Assembly: GCF_000340215.1 (NCBI RefSeq) | Contig: NW_006921535.1 | Location: 6,175,414-6,239,413 of the forward strand | DNA length: 64,000 nt | Direction: 5' to 3' | From: Pseudocercospora fijiensis CIRAD86 | Taxonomy: Eukaryota > Ascomycota > Dothideomycetes > Mycosphaerellales > Mycosphaerellaceae | In this document: positions 1 through 10,559 of the stretch, in pieces | Layout of the letters: the number at the start of each line of letters is the position of its first letter | Position numbering within the stretch: the first letter of the stretch is position 1 | Translations under genes and position numbers: made by a program | Notes under the pieces: generated by a model | What the model was told of the DNA's origin: nothing | Database searches by the model: none | Seen by the model: only the letters and a program-made list of their open reading frames with translations

Positions 1-258
1 GCGAGCCGCAACGCGAAAGCGAGCCGCATCCCGAATGCGAGCCGCATGCCGAATGCGAGCCGCAACGCGAAAGCGAGCCGCACTCCGAATGCGAGCCGCA
101 ACGCGAAAGCGAACCGCTACGCGAAAGCGAGCCGCACTCCGAAAGCGAGCCGCATTCCGAAAGCGAACCGCATCCCGAATCCGAGCCGTAACCCGAACGC
201 GAGCCGTAACGCGAATCCGAGCCGCATCCCGAACGCGAGCCGTAGCGCGAAAGCGAGA
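1..258. repeat. 18-bp GC-rich minisatellite
   Basis: About 14 tandem copies of an 18-bp unit near GCGAGCCGCAACGCGAAA, with variants such as GCGAGCCGCATCCCGAAT. The array starts at or before the window edge. Because the unit is a multiple of three, two plus frames stay open (35-361 and 46-627) and give Arg/Ala- or Asn/Ala/Ser-rich six-residue repeats. I see no reason to prefer either as protein. The array is not RIPped. Confidence 0.9.
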
Positions 259-357
259 TGCACAATGCAGGAGAGAAGAGACATCTGCTGCTACGACCCA
301 GCTTCAACTATATCACCGAATGCTCTGCTCCTTGTTAAATGGGTTCTTGCCTTGCTT

Positions 358-1001
358 CTAGTGACCACCGCCCGACAGATCCCGCAGGTAATCGCACGCC
401 TCGACTCGCTCCTGCGCACTCAACCGATTGAATCCAGTCACGAACGCTGTCTCGCTAGCCGCCCCGGTGCTGTTGGGTGCGGGAGGCGAACCAGGCAGGT
501 TCAAGACGATGAACTTGTCACGCAGACCCTGGTGTTTGAGATCACAGCGCTCGGCTCTGAAGGTCCGGGTGAGGGAGCAGCTGGTCGTCGAAGTTTTCTC
601 TCTTCCTGTCCTAGACCTGTCCGATGACCTCACGAGCAACCGTGCCGCCATATGCCAAACGGAACAGCGTCTCGTTCGGCAACACGTCCTTTGCGGTGGG
701 ATCCATAACGTTGGCCCATGCGGTGTTAGTGCGAGGGAGCGCCATACATAGTGCGCAGCAGGGCGTCGGCCATGATCGTGTAGATGCGCGTCTCGATGCA
801 CTCTCGAACGAGGCCGGTCGGCTCCTCCGCGGCGTCTTTTGGCATCATTGTTTTGGAAAGGGTAGTCTCGCATAATGACCTCCATGTCTTCCGGGCACAG
901 GTAGAGCGAATCTGCTCAAGTAACCGCAATTCGTACTTGTGCTGCAGACCGTCACTGGGTGTTCTTGGCCTATGCGGTGAAGTCGACCGCCAGCTTGACA
1001 C
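358..1001 (-). pseudogene. Broken or multi-exon gene, unknown product
   Basis: Protein-like minus-strand segments lie in three different frames: 1001-726 (91 codons, containing ECIETRIYTIMADALL), roughly 720-613 (containing NETLFRLAYGGTVAREVI), and the 3' part ending in a stop at 358 (containing GFNRLSAQERVEACDYLRDL). They look like successive parts of one protein. Short introns could join them: there is a GTATGG donor and a CTAAC branch-like site near 730-700. Frameshifts would explain them equally well. I do not recognise the family. Base composition is normal and there are no RIP-type stops, unlike everything after 3.77 kb. Confidence 0.4.
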
Positions 1002-1660
1002 TTGATGCGGAACGAAACGGCGTCGAGCATGACTGTGAGCTGCCTTCTAATGGTTGGCGGACTCGGCTCCTATACGCGAAGAGATGATTATAACGCGAAC
1101 GTTGGGTCGTTTAGGAAGGCGCGCTCGGCCAGGACGCGGCTGCATCATGATATGTGATGGTCACGTGATATGCCAAGAGATTAGTCATGTTCTGGGACCC
1201 ACTCCGTTTTGTTCGACCAATCGGCTTTGCCCCTTCCACTTCAGCACCCTACATATATTGTCCTAAGGAAGGTGGTCACACGCTTCGCGTGCGCCTCCCC
1301 CCTCCCTTGGACACAATAAAAATCGCTGCACCTCGCCGACGCCGCATATATTGCCCGGTCGGTATCTCCATTGCCCATTTCAGCACTCTATCTTCACTTC
1401 TCTTTGGGCTCTCTCCTTCGGGGCTCTACCTCATGTGCCCGTCACTGGTATCCTACAACACTTCACTTGAGATGTAACTGATAATGTTCAGAAGAGGGCT
1501 AATCTACAGAAAGCCCGAAGATGAAGTGCATCATTCTGGCAACGGGATCCCGTGCCTTCTACGTGGTTCGCTTCACTTCTGAAACCGATGCGAGAGCTTG
1601 CGTGCGGCAGGGTGTTCGCTACCGTTTCGAGCGGCGCAAGACAACGCAGTAGCAGCGCGA
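1002..1660. other. Gene-free stretch, possible promoter region
   Basis: No convincing reading frame. It holds a CCAAT box (about 1216), TATA-like stretches (about 1252 and 1345) and two C/T-rich segments that both contain a TTCAGCACYCTA-like motif (about 1240 and 1380). These fit a fungal promoter for the plus-strand frame that follows, but no start site can be fixed. Confidence 0.3.
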
Positions 1661-1661
1661 C

Positions 1662-2268
1662 ATGGAGCCACCACAGCGCGACATAGCGCTACCTAACGAC
1701 CTCTTCGCGTGTCAGCGTGATACCGTCGATGCCAACGAGAGCGCCGATGCCACCGAGAGCCAGAGCGCCGATGCCACCGAGAGCGCCGATGCCAACGCGA
1801 AAGCCGATGTCAGCGAGAATGCCGATGCCAGCGAGAATGCCGATGCCAGCGAGAGCGCCGATGCCAACGAGAGCGAGAGCGCCGATGCCAACGAGAGCGA
1901 GAGCGCCGATGCCAACGAGAGCGAGAGCGCCGATGCGAGCGAGAGCGCCGATGCGAGCGAGAGCGCCGATGCGAGCGAGAGCGCCTAATCGAGGCTGCGG
2001 CAACGCCTCGCCAGACGACAACTACGGCGGCACCTTTGACGACCTCGAGGACATCGACGATTATCGCTATCGCACGGTTCCTGACATTCTCGGCGGGCCC
2101 GACACGTACGACCCTTTTGTTTGGAATGACGAAGAAGACGGAGCAGCTGGGAGCCAGCCATCTGACAATGGCGAACGCGACGTGACAGTGGCACAGAAGA
2201 TCGCCAGATTCAGAAGCCAGGCCGCCGTGGCAACGGAGCCTTTTTTAGACTGTGAGCCAGCCATCTGA
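1662..2268 (+). CDS. Repeat-rich frame, probably upstream part of the Helitron-like ORF
   Basis: Two overlapping plus frames run through a 12/18-bp minisatellite at about 1725-1988. One (1662-1988) gives an acidic ADANESES-type repeat protein. The other (1717-2268) gives PMPTRA-type repeats and then reads into non-repetitive, protein-like sequence (containing TYDPFVWNDEEDGAAGSQ) that stops at 2268. The second is in the same frame as the ORF at 2359-3099. Only a 106-bp duplication, which shifts the frame, separates them, so both may once have been one gene. No known domain is seen here. Confidence 0.35.
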
Positions 2269-2355
2269 AAAAGGCGAAGGCGACGTGATAGTGGAGCAGA
2301 AGATCGCCAGATTCAGAAGCCAGGCCGCCGTGGCAACGGAGCATCGTTCGCAACG
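2141..2355. repeat. ~106-bp tandem duplication inside coding sequence
   Basis: Two adjacent copies share AGCCAGCCATCTGA at the start and a long near-identical core containing AGAAGATCGCCAGATTCAGA. The unit is not a multiple of three. The frame open in copy 1 therefore stops at 2268, and the frame matching it in copy 2 does not join the next ORF. This looks like a recent slippage or unequal-exchange event that broke the gene. Confidence 0.8.
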
Positions 2356-2358
2356 ACG

Positions 2359-3099
2359 ATGATCCAGCACCTCATCGCGCACCTCGACCAGGACAGCGCG
2401 AGCGTGCCCGCGCAGATCGACAAAAAGCAGGACCTTCGCAACCATTTCCTCACTACCGATCCAGTTGATCCACCGATTCAAGTACGCACCGATCTTGATG
2501 GCCAAAAGGCTCTTGTCGACATTGACTACGACTTAGTCAAGGACTTCTTTACTGCATTGGAAGAAGAGAAGATGGAGACCTGCTGGAATGAGGAACTGCA
2601 GAAGGGATGCAAAGAGCGTTGGTTCAATATGCAACTGGACACCCGCGAAGACTCTCCTACATACAATATCTGCAAGAAGTGCCGTTCGACACGCGACTTC
2701 AGCAAGCGGCCTGAAGAGCCTGATCTTATATCAGCAGCCAACCTCATGGACCCAGGCGAGTACCCAGCACACCTGCCGAAGCTGACGATGGTGGAAGAGA
2801 TCCTGATCGCACGTGTTCACGTATACGTCGAGCTGCGGCTCATCAAGGGCGCTCAGTACCGATACAAGATTTCATATGAGAATGAAATGCCGTCTTCATC
2901 GTTCACGCCAATCAAGGCTGGCAACAAGACTGGCAACAAGACTGGCAACAAACTGACAACAAGCCCAAGCCTGAGAAGAGAAAGAGGAACAAGGCAAGGC
3001 CGACTTGTCGAAGAGGCCAACGATGAGGAGACCAGCCAGCAGGGCGACACGACTCCTCCGCCAACCAAGAAGGCCAAGAAGACGACATCCAGCAGCTAA
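2359..3099 (+). CDS. Helitron-type helicase N-terminal domain (DUF6570-like), truncated
   Basis: Open frame of 246 codons with normal composition. Residues ~75-170 hold a Cys-rich segment (ETCWNEELQKGC, then NICKKC), followed by LMDPGEYPAHLPKLTMVEEI and LIARVHVYVELRLIKGAQYR. That arrangement is typical of the region just upstream of the helicase in fungal Helitron Rep/Hel proteins: a CxxC element, an NxMDPGxxPxxLPxLTxVEE motif, then IARVHxxxExRxxKGxQY. Instead of Rep and PIF1-type helicase domains the protein ends after a Lys/Thr-rich tail (NKTGNK repeats, then KKAKKTTSSS). This is a severely truncated remnant or a diverged stand-alone derivative. It is un-RIPped, so it is either too short or single-copy, or it arrived after RIP. 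The family call rests on the motif only. Confidence 0.6.
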   Translation: MIQHLIAHLDQDSASVPAQIDKKQDLRNHFLTTDPVDPPIQVRTDLDGQKALVDIDYDLVKDFFTALEEEKMETCWNEELQKGCKERWFNMQLDTREDSPTYNICKKCRSTRDFSKRPEEPDLISAANLMDPGEYPAHLPKLTMVEEILIARVHVYVELRLIKGAQYRYKISYENEMPSSSFTPIKAGNKTGNKTGNKLTTSPSLRRERGTRQGRLVEEANDEETSQQGDTTPPPTKKAKKTTSSS

Positions 3100-3770
3100 G
3101 ACGACGTCGTCGGACAACAAGAGGGCCCATGCCAGAGCTCAGACTGCTTGGCCCTACAGACTCAGATCAGTTGACGGCTAAGTAGAAGGAGACGCGCAGC
3201 AAGATACTCGGAGAACGAAGAGACCTCGTGCGAGATCTCGAAGTCAACATGCTCTACCTAGCGCCTAACGAGATGCTCAACGCCGATCTCATTGCAATGA
3301 GGAATGCGGGATCCCGAAAAGGTCAAGAATCCCATAAAGAAATTGCAATCCGAGAGCAACCAGTCACTGCATACCTCTGTAATTAACCTTCCCCTTCCAA
3401 ATTATCATCTACAATGACAACTTTATAACATGCTTCGCGCGCTTGTCTTTCTCTTTCTGTGTCAGGCTCTTTGACTCGAACTAACCCTTCTATTTGTCTA
3501 AATTGCCTACTATAACCTAGCACTGGATGTATCACGCACAGCGCAGTCGATTACTTACGTAATACTGCATTGCCGGCGGTTGAATTGGCTTCGTTGATTG
3601 CCTATGTTCTGCTCTATTCTATGGGCTAAAATACAGTGTAGAAAATTCTTCAAGCCAAGAAGTCATGTGCTTGTTATGTCGCGTTACCCACCCCTTAGCT
3701 TGTGCAAAAAAGGGGACTGCCTTCCATTTTGGGCAAGGTAGTCAATGCTTCTTCATATGCAAACAAAAAG
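3100..3770. other. Gene-free stretch up to the RIP boundary
   Basis: No convincing coding sequence. CpA and TpG are still frequent (for example around 3600-3760). From about 3775 the sequence changes within tens of bases to TpA-rich DNA with almost no CpA. A weak 6-bp inverted repeat (CCCCTT/AAGGGG, about 3692-3716) lies just before the change. Confidence 0.6.
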
Positions 3771-4499
3771 AAAAATTAATCTTTTTAACTTCTTATATAG
3801 TGCTTTATTAAAACAATAAAAAATTGGTTTAAATCTACACTATATATAAGAGAGTCTTATTTTATACCCCGATTACCCTAGAAGGATATCGTTACATAAT
3901 CCGGACTATATATGCACCTTTATATATAGTCCCTATTACTAGGAACTATTGTCTTCCTACGTAGTTAAAGCACAGACTAACACTATTAAGCCTTATCTAA
4001 GTACTCGTATCGTAAAGTTAGTTCAATTAAACTAAGCCCTTTATATTATTACTATCGGTTATTAGATTAATCGCATAGGTAGCGTCTATTTAATTAGACG
4101 AAGGATTAAGTAAGGATATATATTAGTTAAATAGGTTTAACGAATTAGGATAGGTAACTTAAACTAAGGACGCTACCCTTAGCTAAGACTACTATACTAT
4201 TATTACTAGCACTAATACAATCGCCGCAGACTTGTTATTAGTTAGTGGAAGTGACGTTCGAAGTAATAATATAGGCGACAATAACGTATTAGGAAGTAAG
4301 GTTAGATCCGCTACCCTAATTAGTCGTCGCTATCGTATTAGACACTTTTGCTAGCGCTAATCGATAAAGGTATACTCAATCGACTTAGTTACAATTAATA
4401 GAGAGCGGGGGGAGGCTACTACTACCTATTGTATAGAGTTGTCTTTATATTACTAAAGAGGAAGAGGTTATTAGAGGAAGAGTTGCCTCCTTATATACT

Positions 4500-5400
4500 A
4501 CTATAACTGTACATCTTAGTCAGTTGTTAGGTTAGGTGGTTTAGTTAGTCTTAGCTGTTTAATGAACCTCTTCTAGTTCTAAGGGCTATAGAGCTTAGTT
4601 AGTCTATCGGCTAGCATATCCTATATAGCTAGATACTCGCATTGTATACGACCTAATTTATGTTCTTAGCGCAACTAGCATTAATAAATGTCTACATACC
4701 TAAGCTTAGTGTCTAGCTTGCTAGCATCCGCCTTAATAATTCGAATAGTCTATATATCGTTACAGTACAGTACAGGAATGCTATCTATAGTGAGGCTAAT
4801 ATTATTAAAAAAACGTTTCTACTAGATCAACTCTAACCCTGTATGTAAGGCAGCTAGCAACTTAGCTTTAGTCGTAGATTTAGTAACAGTTGACTATCGT
4901 GCCGCTTTCTAATTAACTAGTCTATTAAATAGCCTAAAAAGCTATCCTTCTAAGGACTGTCTAGTTCCTTTATAGTTACTATAGGAGGCGTTAGAAGCCC
5001 CGTAGAATTCATGAAGTTGTTAGCTTAAATAAGCGGCGATTGCTAGTCCGTTAGCGTTGTATTCTAAGTATAGGTCCTTCGTGTTTAGCAGATACCTAAT
5101 GCACTAGTCCGCCGCCGCTATATCTTCTAGTCGTAGGTTCTGTAGAGCCTTAGACAGTAGGGATACTGCTTTAGCAATATCCGGCCTAGTTTAGACTACT
5201 GCAAAGTTAAGTAATCCTATCCGGCTCTAGTAGGCTAGGATTGCTACTAAATTAAGTCGAGCACAGTTGTCCTTACTCGAAGTTAGCTTCTTATATAGCT
5301 CGTATCTAGTTAGCAAGGGTGCTTTAGCTCTTCGACTAGTTATTGTAATACTGTATCTTAAGCTATCTTCTTAATATAAGCTTTCTACGACAGCTATAGT
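4500..5400 (-). mobile_element. Ty1/copia retrotransposon remnant (RT C-terminus and RNase H)
   Basis: Read on the minus strand, one frame from about 5330 to 4750 gives, in order: KAPLLTRYELYKKL, YxSRIGLLNFAVVxTRPDIA, KAVSLLSKALQNL, CIRYLL, then FYGASNASYSNYKGTRQSLE and STVTKSTTKAKLLAALHTGL (x marks a RIP stop). This is the classical end of a copia polyprotein: the segment after the RT domain, the TRPDIA motif, the RNase H D-A-S-Y motif and the STxEAEY-like motif. Catalytic RT, integrase and protease regions of this copy are not seen, so it is 5'-truncated or interrupted near 5.4-5.7 kb. About 40 bp around 3818-3856 resemble 6598-6637 in the same orientation, but I do not claim these as LTRs. 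Confidence 0.85.
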
Positions 5401-5739
5401 TATCTAGTAGTACGGTCTCGCTTCACTTTAATACTAAGGAACTATACTAGTTAGCTAAGGTTATAACGCGTTACAGGATAGCGCGGCTCGTAGCTACAAC
5501 TAGTTAAAGCATAGGCTTACGACGTCCATTTTCATCTAATTATAGTAAAGCAAGCTTACCGAGTTGTTCTATCTCGCGTTCTTTAGATTTAGCCCGACCT
5601 TAGCCCGATTTTCGCCCGAATCTTTAACGTTACTTAGTACATCTCCTTAGCCGACCCTCTAACTAGACTGTGTATACCTCTTCCGATATGCAACGTAAGT
5701 GCAATGTCGTTAGTTTCACTTGCCGATATAACCTAGAAC

Positions 5740-6340
5740 AACTGTTGTAATTATCGTAGATATACGGTGTCCTTTAAAATCGATAGTATTACGAACTATC
5801 TTTCTCCTAACCGTACTAAGAATATTGCTATTTATTATACTAATAGCCTCCTAATCTATAAAACGTTTAAGGACTAGGACAACCCGGTAAGGCTCTTTCG
5901 CCTCTATACGGAGAAGTAGCAAGCAATCTATAGAGTATTATTATATATACTCTTCGGTCTTAATACGTACTATCTAAGAATCGCCTATATACTAACTTAA
6001 CGAGCAACGGCGCTTATAGCTATAGAAGTAGTCGATATCTAGGGTTACCCTACCTACTAATATAAAGGCTTATTAGTATCGCTCTCTCGTCCTTATAGCT
6101 TAATCCTCTTACTTTTCGTTCGGGCTAGGGTTAGCTACTTATATAAAGGCTCTTTCTAAAGCTATTATGCTTCGCTTCTTATTTTCTATCTACTTAATCT
6201 GTATTAGCCTCTTAGTTTCGTAGCCTAATTCCCTCACTTTCGCTAGGGTTAGGGTTACGCTACTTACTTGCAGTATAGTATACCTCTAGAGCTATTGCGC
6301 TTTGCTATCTATATCCCTTTACTTTATCCTTACTATACGC
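5740..6340 (+). pseudogene. RIPped frame, unknown, hydrophobic
   Basis: A plus-strand frame is readable across RIP stops (segments such as NPVRLFRLYTEK and AIYRVLLYILFGLNTYYLR), with several hydrophobic stretches. No family is recognised and the boundaries are uncertain. It runs opposite to the copia remnant next to it. Confidence 0.25.
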
Positions 6341-6649
6341 TTACTGTCTATAGGTTACGCTATTTATAATCGCTACAACCCCAATTTTTTAGTATAAGGG
6401 GGGTATTGTTCTTCTTCTTGCTGTTTCTATATATAGACGCCTCTTCTATATATATAGGGAGGCTCGCTAGTATCGCTATATAGAGTATTTATTCGGCAAT
6501 ACCGAGGAAATATTATTAAATATATTAGGACCGACGGCATATACTGTCCGATCGCGAGCAGCTATAGCTATTAAATAAATAAACATCTATATATAATTAA
6601 AAATTCTTTAAATCTATATTATATATAGAGTATTTCCGCAATGTCTATC

Positions 6650-7335
6650 TTAACCGTCCTAGACCTATATAAACCTATATATACTCCTCCAAACCTATTT
6701 AATACATCTATACTTATTTAAATCCCCCTATATCTATCTAAACCTATCTAAACCCATTCGGACTCCTTAAACCCACCTAAACCTACCTAAACCTATCTAG
6801 ACTATCTAAACCTACCTAAACCTATCTAAGCCTATCTAAACCTACCTAAACCTACCTAAACCTATCTAGACTATCTAAACCTACCTAACCTACCTAAACC
6901 TACCTAAACCTACCTAACCTACCTAAACCTACCTAAACCTACCTAACCTACCTAAACCTATCTAGACTATCTAAACCTACCTAACCTACCTAAACCTACC
7001 TAAACCTACCTAACCTACCTAAACCTACCTAAACCTATCTAGACTATCTAAACCTACCTAAACCTATCTAGACTATCTAAACCTACCTAAACCTACCTAA
7101 ACCTATCTAGACTATCTAAACCTACCTAAACCTATCTAGACTATCTAAACCTATCTAAACCTACTTAAACCTACCTAGACTATACAAACCTACCTAGACC
7201 TACCTAAACCTACCTAAACCTACCTAGACTATCTAAACCCTCTAAACCTATTCAAACCCTCTAAACCTATTTAAACCCTCTAAACCTATTCAAACCCTCT
7301 AAACCTATTTAAACCCTCTAAACCTATTCAAACCT
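6650..7335. repeat. Telomere-like (CCTACCTAAA)n array
   Basis: About 680 bp built from CCTA and CCTAAA blocks, mostly a 10-bp unit CCTACCTAAA, with variants CCTATCTAGACTAT and, towards the right end, CCCTCTAAACCTATT. The complement TTTAGGTAGG resembles degenerate TTAGGG telomere repeats, and RIP could have widened the difference. It may be an interstitial telomere-like tract or an unrelated minisatellite. A short exact TTAGGGTTAGGG-like piece also lies near 6250. Confidence 0.85.
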
Positions 7336-8334
7336 ATTAAAAGTTTTCTACCTCGAACCGGACGACCTCCTACTTTGTATTATAGAGTACCTCTAGCTTC
7401 TATTCGACACAATTTGCGAATATAATTATCCGAATTCGATCGATCCTAACTATAAAAAAGCTATATATTATCGACTTAATCGAGTATCCGCACTCGAGTA
7501 AAATACCGCGCTACCGGTTCCTATATACCTAGTAGAGAGAGCTAGGTATAGATCAACTATCGCATAGCAAAAGCAAGGCAGCCTTTACGACCCGTAGTAT
7601 GCTAGAGCTAGTTAGTAAGGCCGAGAGGATTGAGTTTATAGTAATAAAAGCGAGCCTTAAAGTTCGAGATAGTAAGACTCTTACTATATAATCTTCTTAC
7701 TAGCTCCGCTAGTCGTATTAAGCGTAACGCCTATCGTAAGCTCTTAGCAAGTTATAATATACTGCTCGCTGCCTATACAATCTATTAACGCGGGCTAAAA
7801 GACAGCCTATACTACGCTATAGCTACGTATCAACTTTATATTATATCCGTCGTACCTAGGCCGAGAGTCGGCGTTTATTTCAGTTGCTACCGAATGTAGC
7901 TATTATATATACCTAGATCGGATAGCAGTACTCTTACATTGTGTAGGCGGCATTCCGAACTTTATTTCTGCTCTACTCTTACTAGGGCAATTACGACGGG
8001 TCGCGCTAAGCTAATCCCTTATACTGAAAATCCTACTATCTACTTAATATAATCCTTCCCTTTTAGACTTTGCATTCTCTTTAGCTGTTGTCCGGCTTAC
8101 TATTTCGATATCTCCTACTAGGACGCTTAGGTTATCCTAGTAGAGATACCTAGTATACCTTTAGCGTTACCCTCTCTATCGTAATACTCCTCGAGTACCT
8201 ATAGGCGTATCTCTAGTATGTCTGCTTTTCTCGAGTACTAGCGATTACGGACCCTTCTCCCGTTTAATATCTATTATACCTATCTCGAGATACTTCCGGT
8301 TAAGACTCTCCCTCTCTCCTCCTCTCTATCTAAA
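7336..8334. other. No recognisable gene
   Basis: RIPped sequence with no reading frame that I can follow with confidence. The last 100 bases are C/T-rich (CTCTCCCTCTCTCCTCCTCT before the ATG at 8335), as expected for a fungal promoter or 5' UTR of the next gene. Confidence 0.4.
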
Positions 8335-9544
8335 ATGTCTAACCGCTCCTCGCTAGCTTATAACACCCTTATCGCCGATGCCGAGAATATTAATAAGTAT
8401 GTCTTTCTATTCCCTTACTTACCCCTTTGTACGTTCTCTTATTGTTCAATTGCTAATATAAGATAGAGAAATCCGTAACCTTATTAAGGCTATACGTAAC
8501 GACGATATTGACACTATCGACTATCGTATAGACCGTATCGCCGACGTAGGCGTTCGGCAGCTCCTATAATGCGCTTTATACCTTCGAGTATATAGTTAAA
8601 CGAGGGCGTAACCGCTATATTACGTAGACGAAGATTCGGGCATACCCTTCGCTATAAATAACTCTATTCAATACTACCCTAACTACTAAAGTCCTTTACT
8701 AAGTTAAGCAAGAATACATCTATACTACCCCTAATACGAAGATCCTAATATAGTCGAAGGTACGGAGGCCTAGAGCGGATATAATTTAGTGTCCGAGCAT
8801 AACTCGGTAGCATACTCTAAAGCAGTCGATCCTAAAGGTAAGCTCTAGTATAGTTTCTTCTATAGATACAATAAGACGCTTACTTGCTTCGGTAGGAGCC
8901 GAACCTTCGACTACTATACTAGGAGACGCGTAAGTAGGCAACTATTATTCTGCCCTAAACCTACTATCTCGAACACTAGAGCCTCCTATAACGACCTTAG
9001 CCGTTGCTCGGGGCCTATATATAGCCAATTTACTAGTAACTTATAGGGTAAGCGAAGCACGCTCCCCGGAACTAGTTGCAATACCTCCGGTTATACTCGA
9101 TCTAGCTTAGGACGTGTTCGTCGTAGCTTTAGATAAAGTTATACTAAGAAATGCGACTACTATATACAATATAACTTCAAAGATAAAGAGTTCTCTTACG
9201 TGTATAACGTAAAAGAGTAAGCTAACGACCTACTTATAGACGACAGATTCCGTAACCTTCTTTGCCTACTTCTTTTGCTATAAGAACAGATCTCCCTATA
9301 TTCGCTAGTAGGACGACAAGTTCCTTCTACTTCTATTACATCCCCTAGAGAGGGAGTTAGTATATCCTAATAAGATAGAATACTTTATTCGTCCGGAAGG
9401 CATAGTGCTTATAAAGAATCATCCCCGCTATAAGTCGTTATAACCTACTAGAGTCGACAAGTGAGCTGTATACTAGACCTTATTATCGTAATAGAAGGGT
9501 TAATAGAGAATTGCAGATATAAAGAGACAAGTAGCTCTATATAA
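8335..9544 (+). pseudogene. RIPped two-exon gene, unknown 379-residue product
   Basis: ATG at 8335 opens MSNRSSLAYNTLIADAEN. An intron at 8397-8466 (GTATGT donor, GCTAATAT branch-like site, ATAG acceptor) splices to EIRNLIKAIRNDDIDTIDY. The spliced length is 1,140 nt (380 codons) and one frame holds from start to a TAA at 9542-9544, broken only by RIP-type stops. The N-terminal third is helical and charged. The middle (about 8840-9230) is rich in Tyr, Ser and Arg with scattered Cys (for example TKKCDYYIQYNFKDKEF). No domain recognised. That the frame survives without indels suggests the gene was intact when RIP struck. Confidence 0.55.
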
Positions 9545-10550
9545 CAATTTATCGCTAGGTCTAGAAAGTATCGTGTCTTATATATAAACTTCGCCCGGAT
9601 CGGTCGTTAGTAACTAAGTTTCGTACAAATCCTTACTTATAACGATTCCTATTACTTAATAATGCTAACGCCTGTTACAAGCTATAAGGAAAGAGCGGTA
9701 CGACAAACTTACCTCCTATCTTAGTAACTAATATCGTTCTCCTTTCTTAGCGCCCCTAACTACCGCTATATATTACGATCCGGATTATAATACTAACCTA
9801 TAGTACTCGATCGCGCCTTAGCAAACGCTAGCGGTATTATGTTACTATTAAGCCGATATCTAGTAATAAAAGACGCAGATTAGCATACGACTATACGCTA
9901 TATTACTAGCGACGTTAAGATCGGAAGATTGCGCGCGAAGCTACGAGGTTACTTCGTAGCGTTATAATATAATACAGATATCTACGAGTTTAGGCCGACA
10001 TCTTAGCGACTAAGTATATTAGCGAGAGGCGAAATGCGGTACTAGCCTATCGGAGAGCTATCGCGTTGCAGATTCGTTAGGGATTCCGTAGTAAGAAGTA
10101 TCGATTGCGGCGGCGACGAATACTTAAGTCGTAGCTATAAGCTAAAGCGATTACACGATATAAGCGTGTCTACGCCCAACTAAGAAGCGACCTTAAATAG
10201 GCGGCCGTAGCATTATACTCGTCTCGTATCGCTTTATACGACTAAACGATGTCTAAGTAGCGTAGGCTATAGACGGACATTAATCGGTAGGTCGAGATTT
10301 CTTCGCTACTTATAGGAATATATCTACTAATATCCCTTAGAGATTTCCCGATCCGTAGTTATATATTTCCTTGCTTTCTATAGCGTCGGTATCGTTTAAA
10401 TGCGCGCTAGTATGCACCGACGTTGTAGGGCTAGCGATACCTGTCTTTTCTACTAGTTACGCCTTTCGCGTAGTACCCTTATCCGATACGCTATAGCTAG
10501 TACTAAGTAGTAATAAGTGTGCAGACACTTCTAAGAATATAGGGACTCTA
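9545..10550 (+). pseudogene. RIPped basic frame, unknown
   Basis: About 9990-10330 can be read as an Arg/Lys-rich plus-strand frame (pieces such as RNAVLAYRRAIALQIR, SKKYRLRRRRILKS and AKAITRYKRVYAQLRSDLK) with RIP stops between them. The flanks are not readable with confidence. No family recognised. Confidence 0.3.
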
Positions 10551-10559
10551 GTACTCACT

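Noticed and set aside
35..627. Arg/Ala-rich proteins from the first minisatellite
   Set aside because: Two frames are equally open because the repeat unit is a multiple of three. No start context or conservation can be shown.
3692..3716. Helitron 3' hairpin near the RIP boundary
   Set aside because: The stem is only 6 bp and no CTRR end follows at the expected distance.
3818..6637. Direct ~40-bp similarity as LTRs of the copia remnant
   Set aside because: The shared sequence is short, AT-rich and imperfect. No TG..CA ends or primer-binding site were found.
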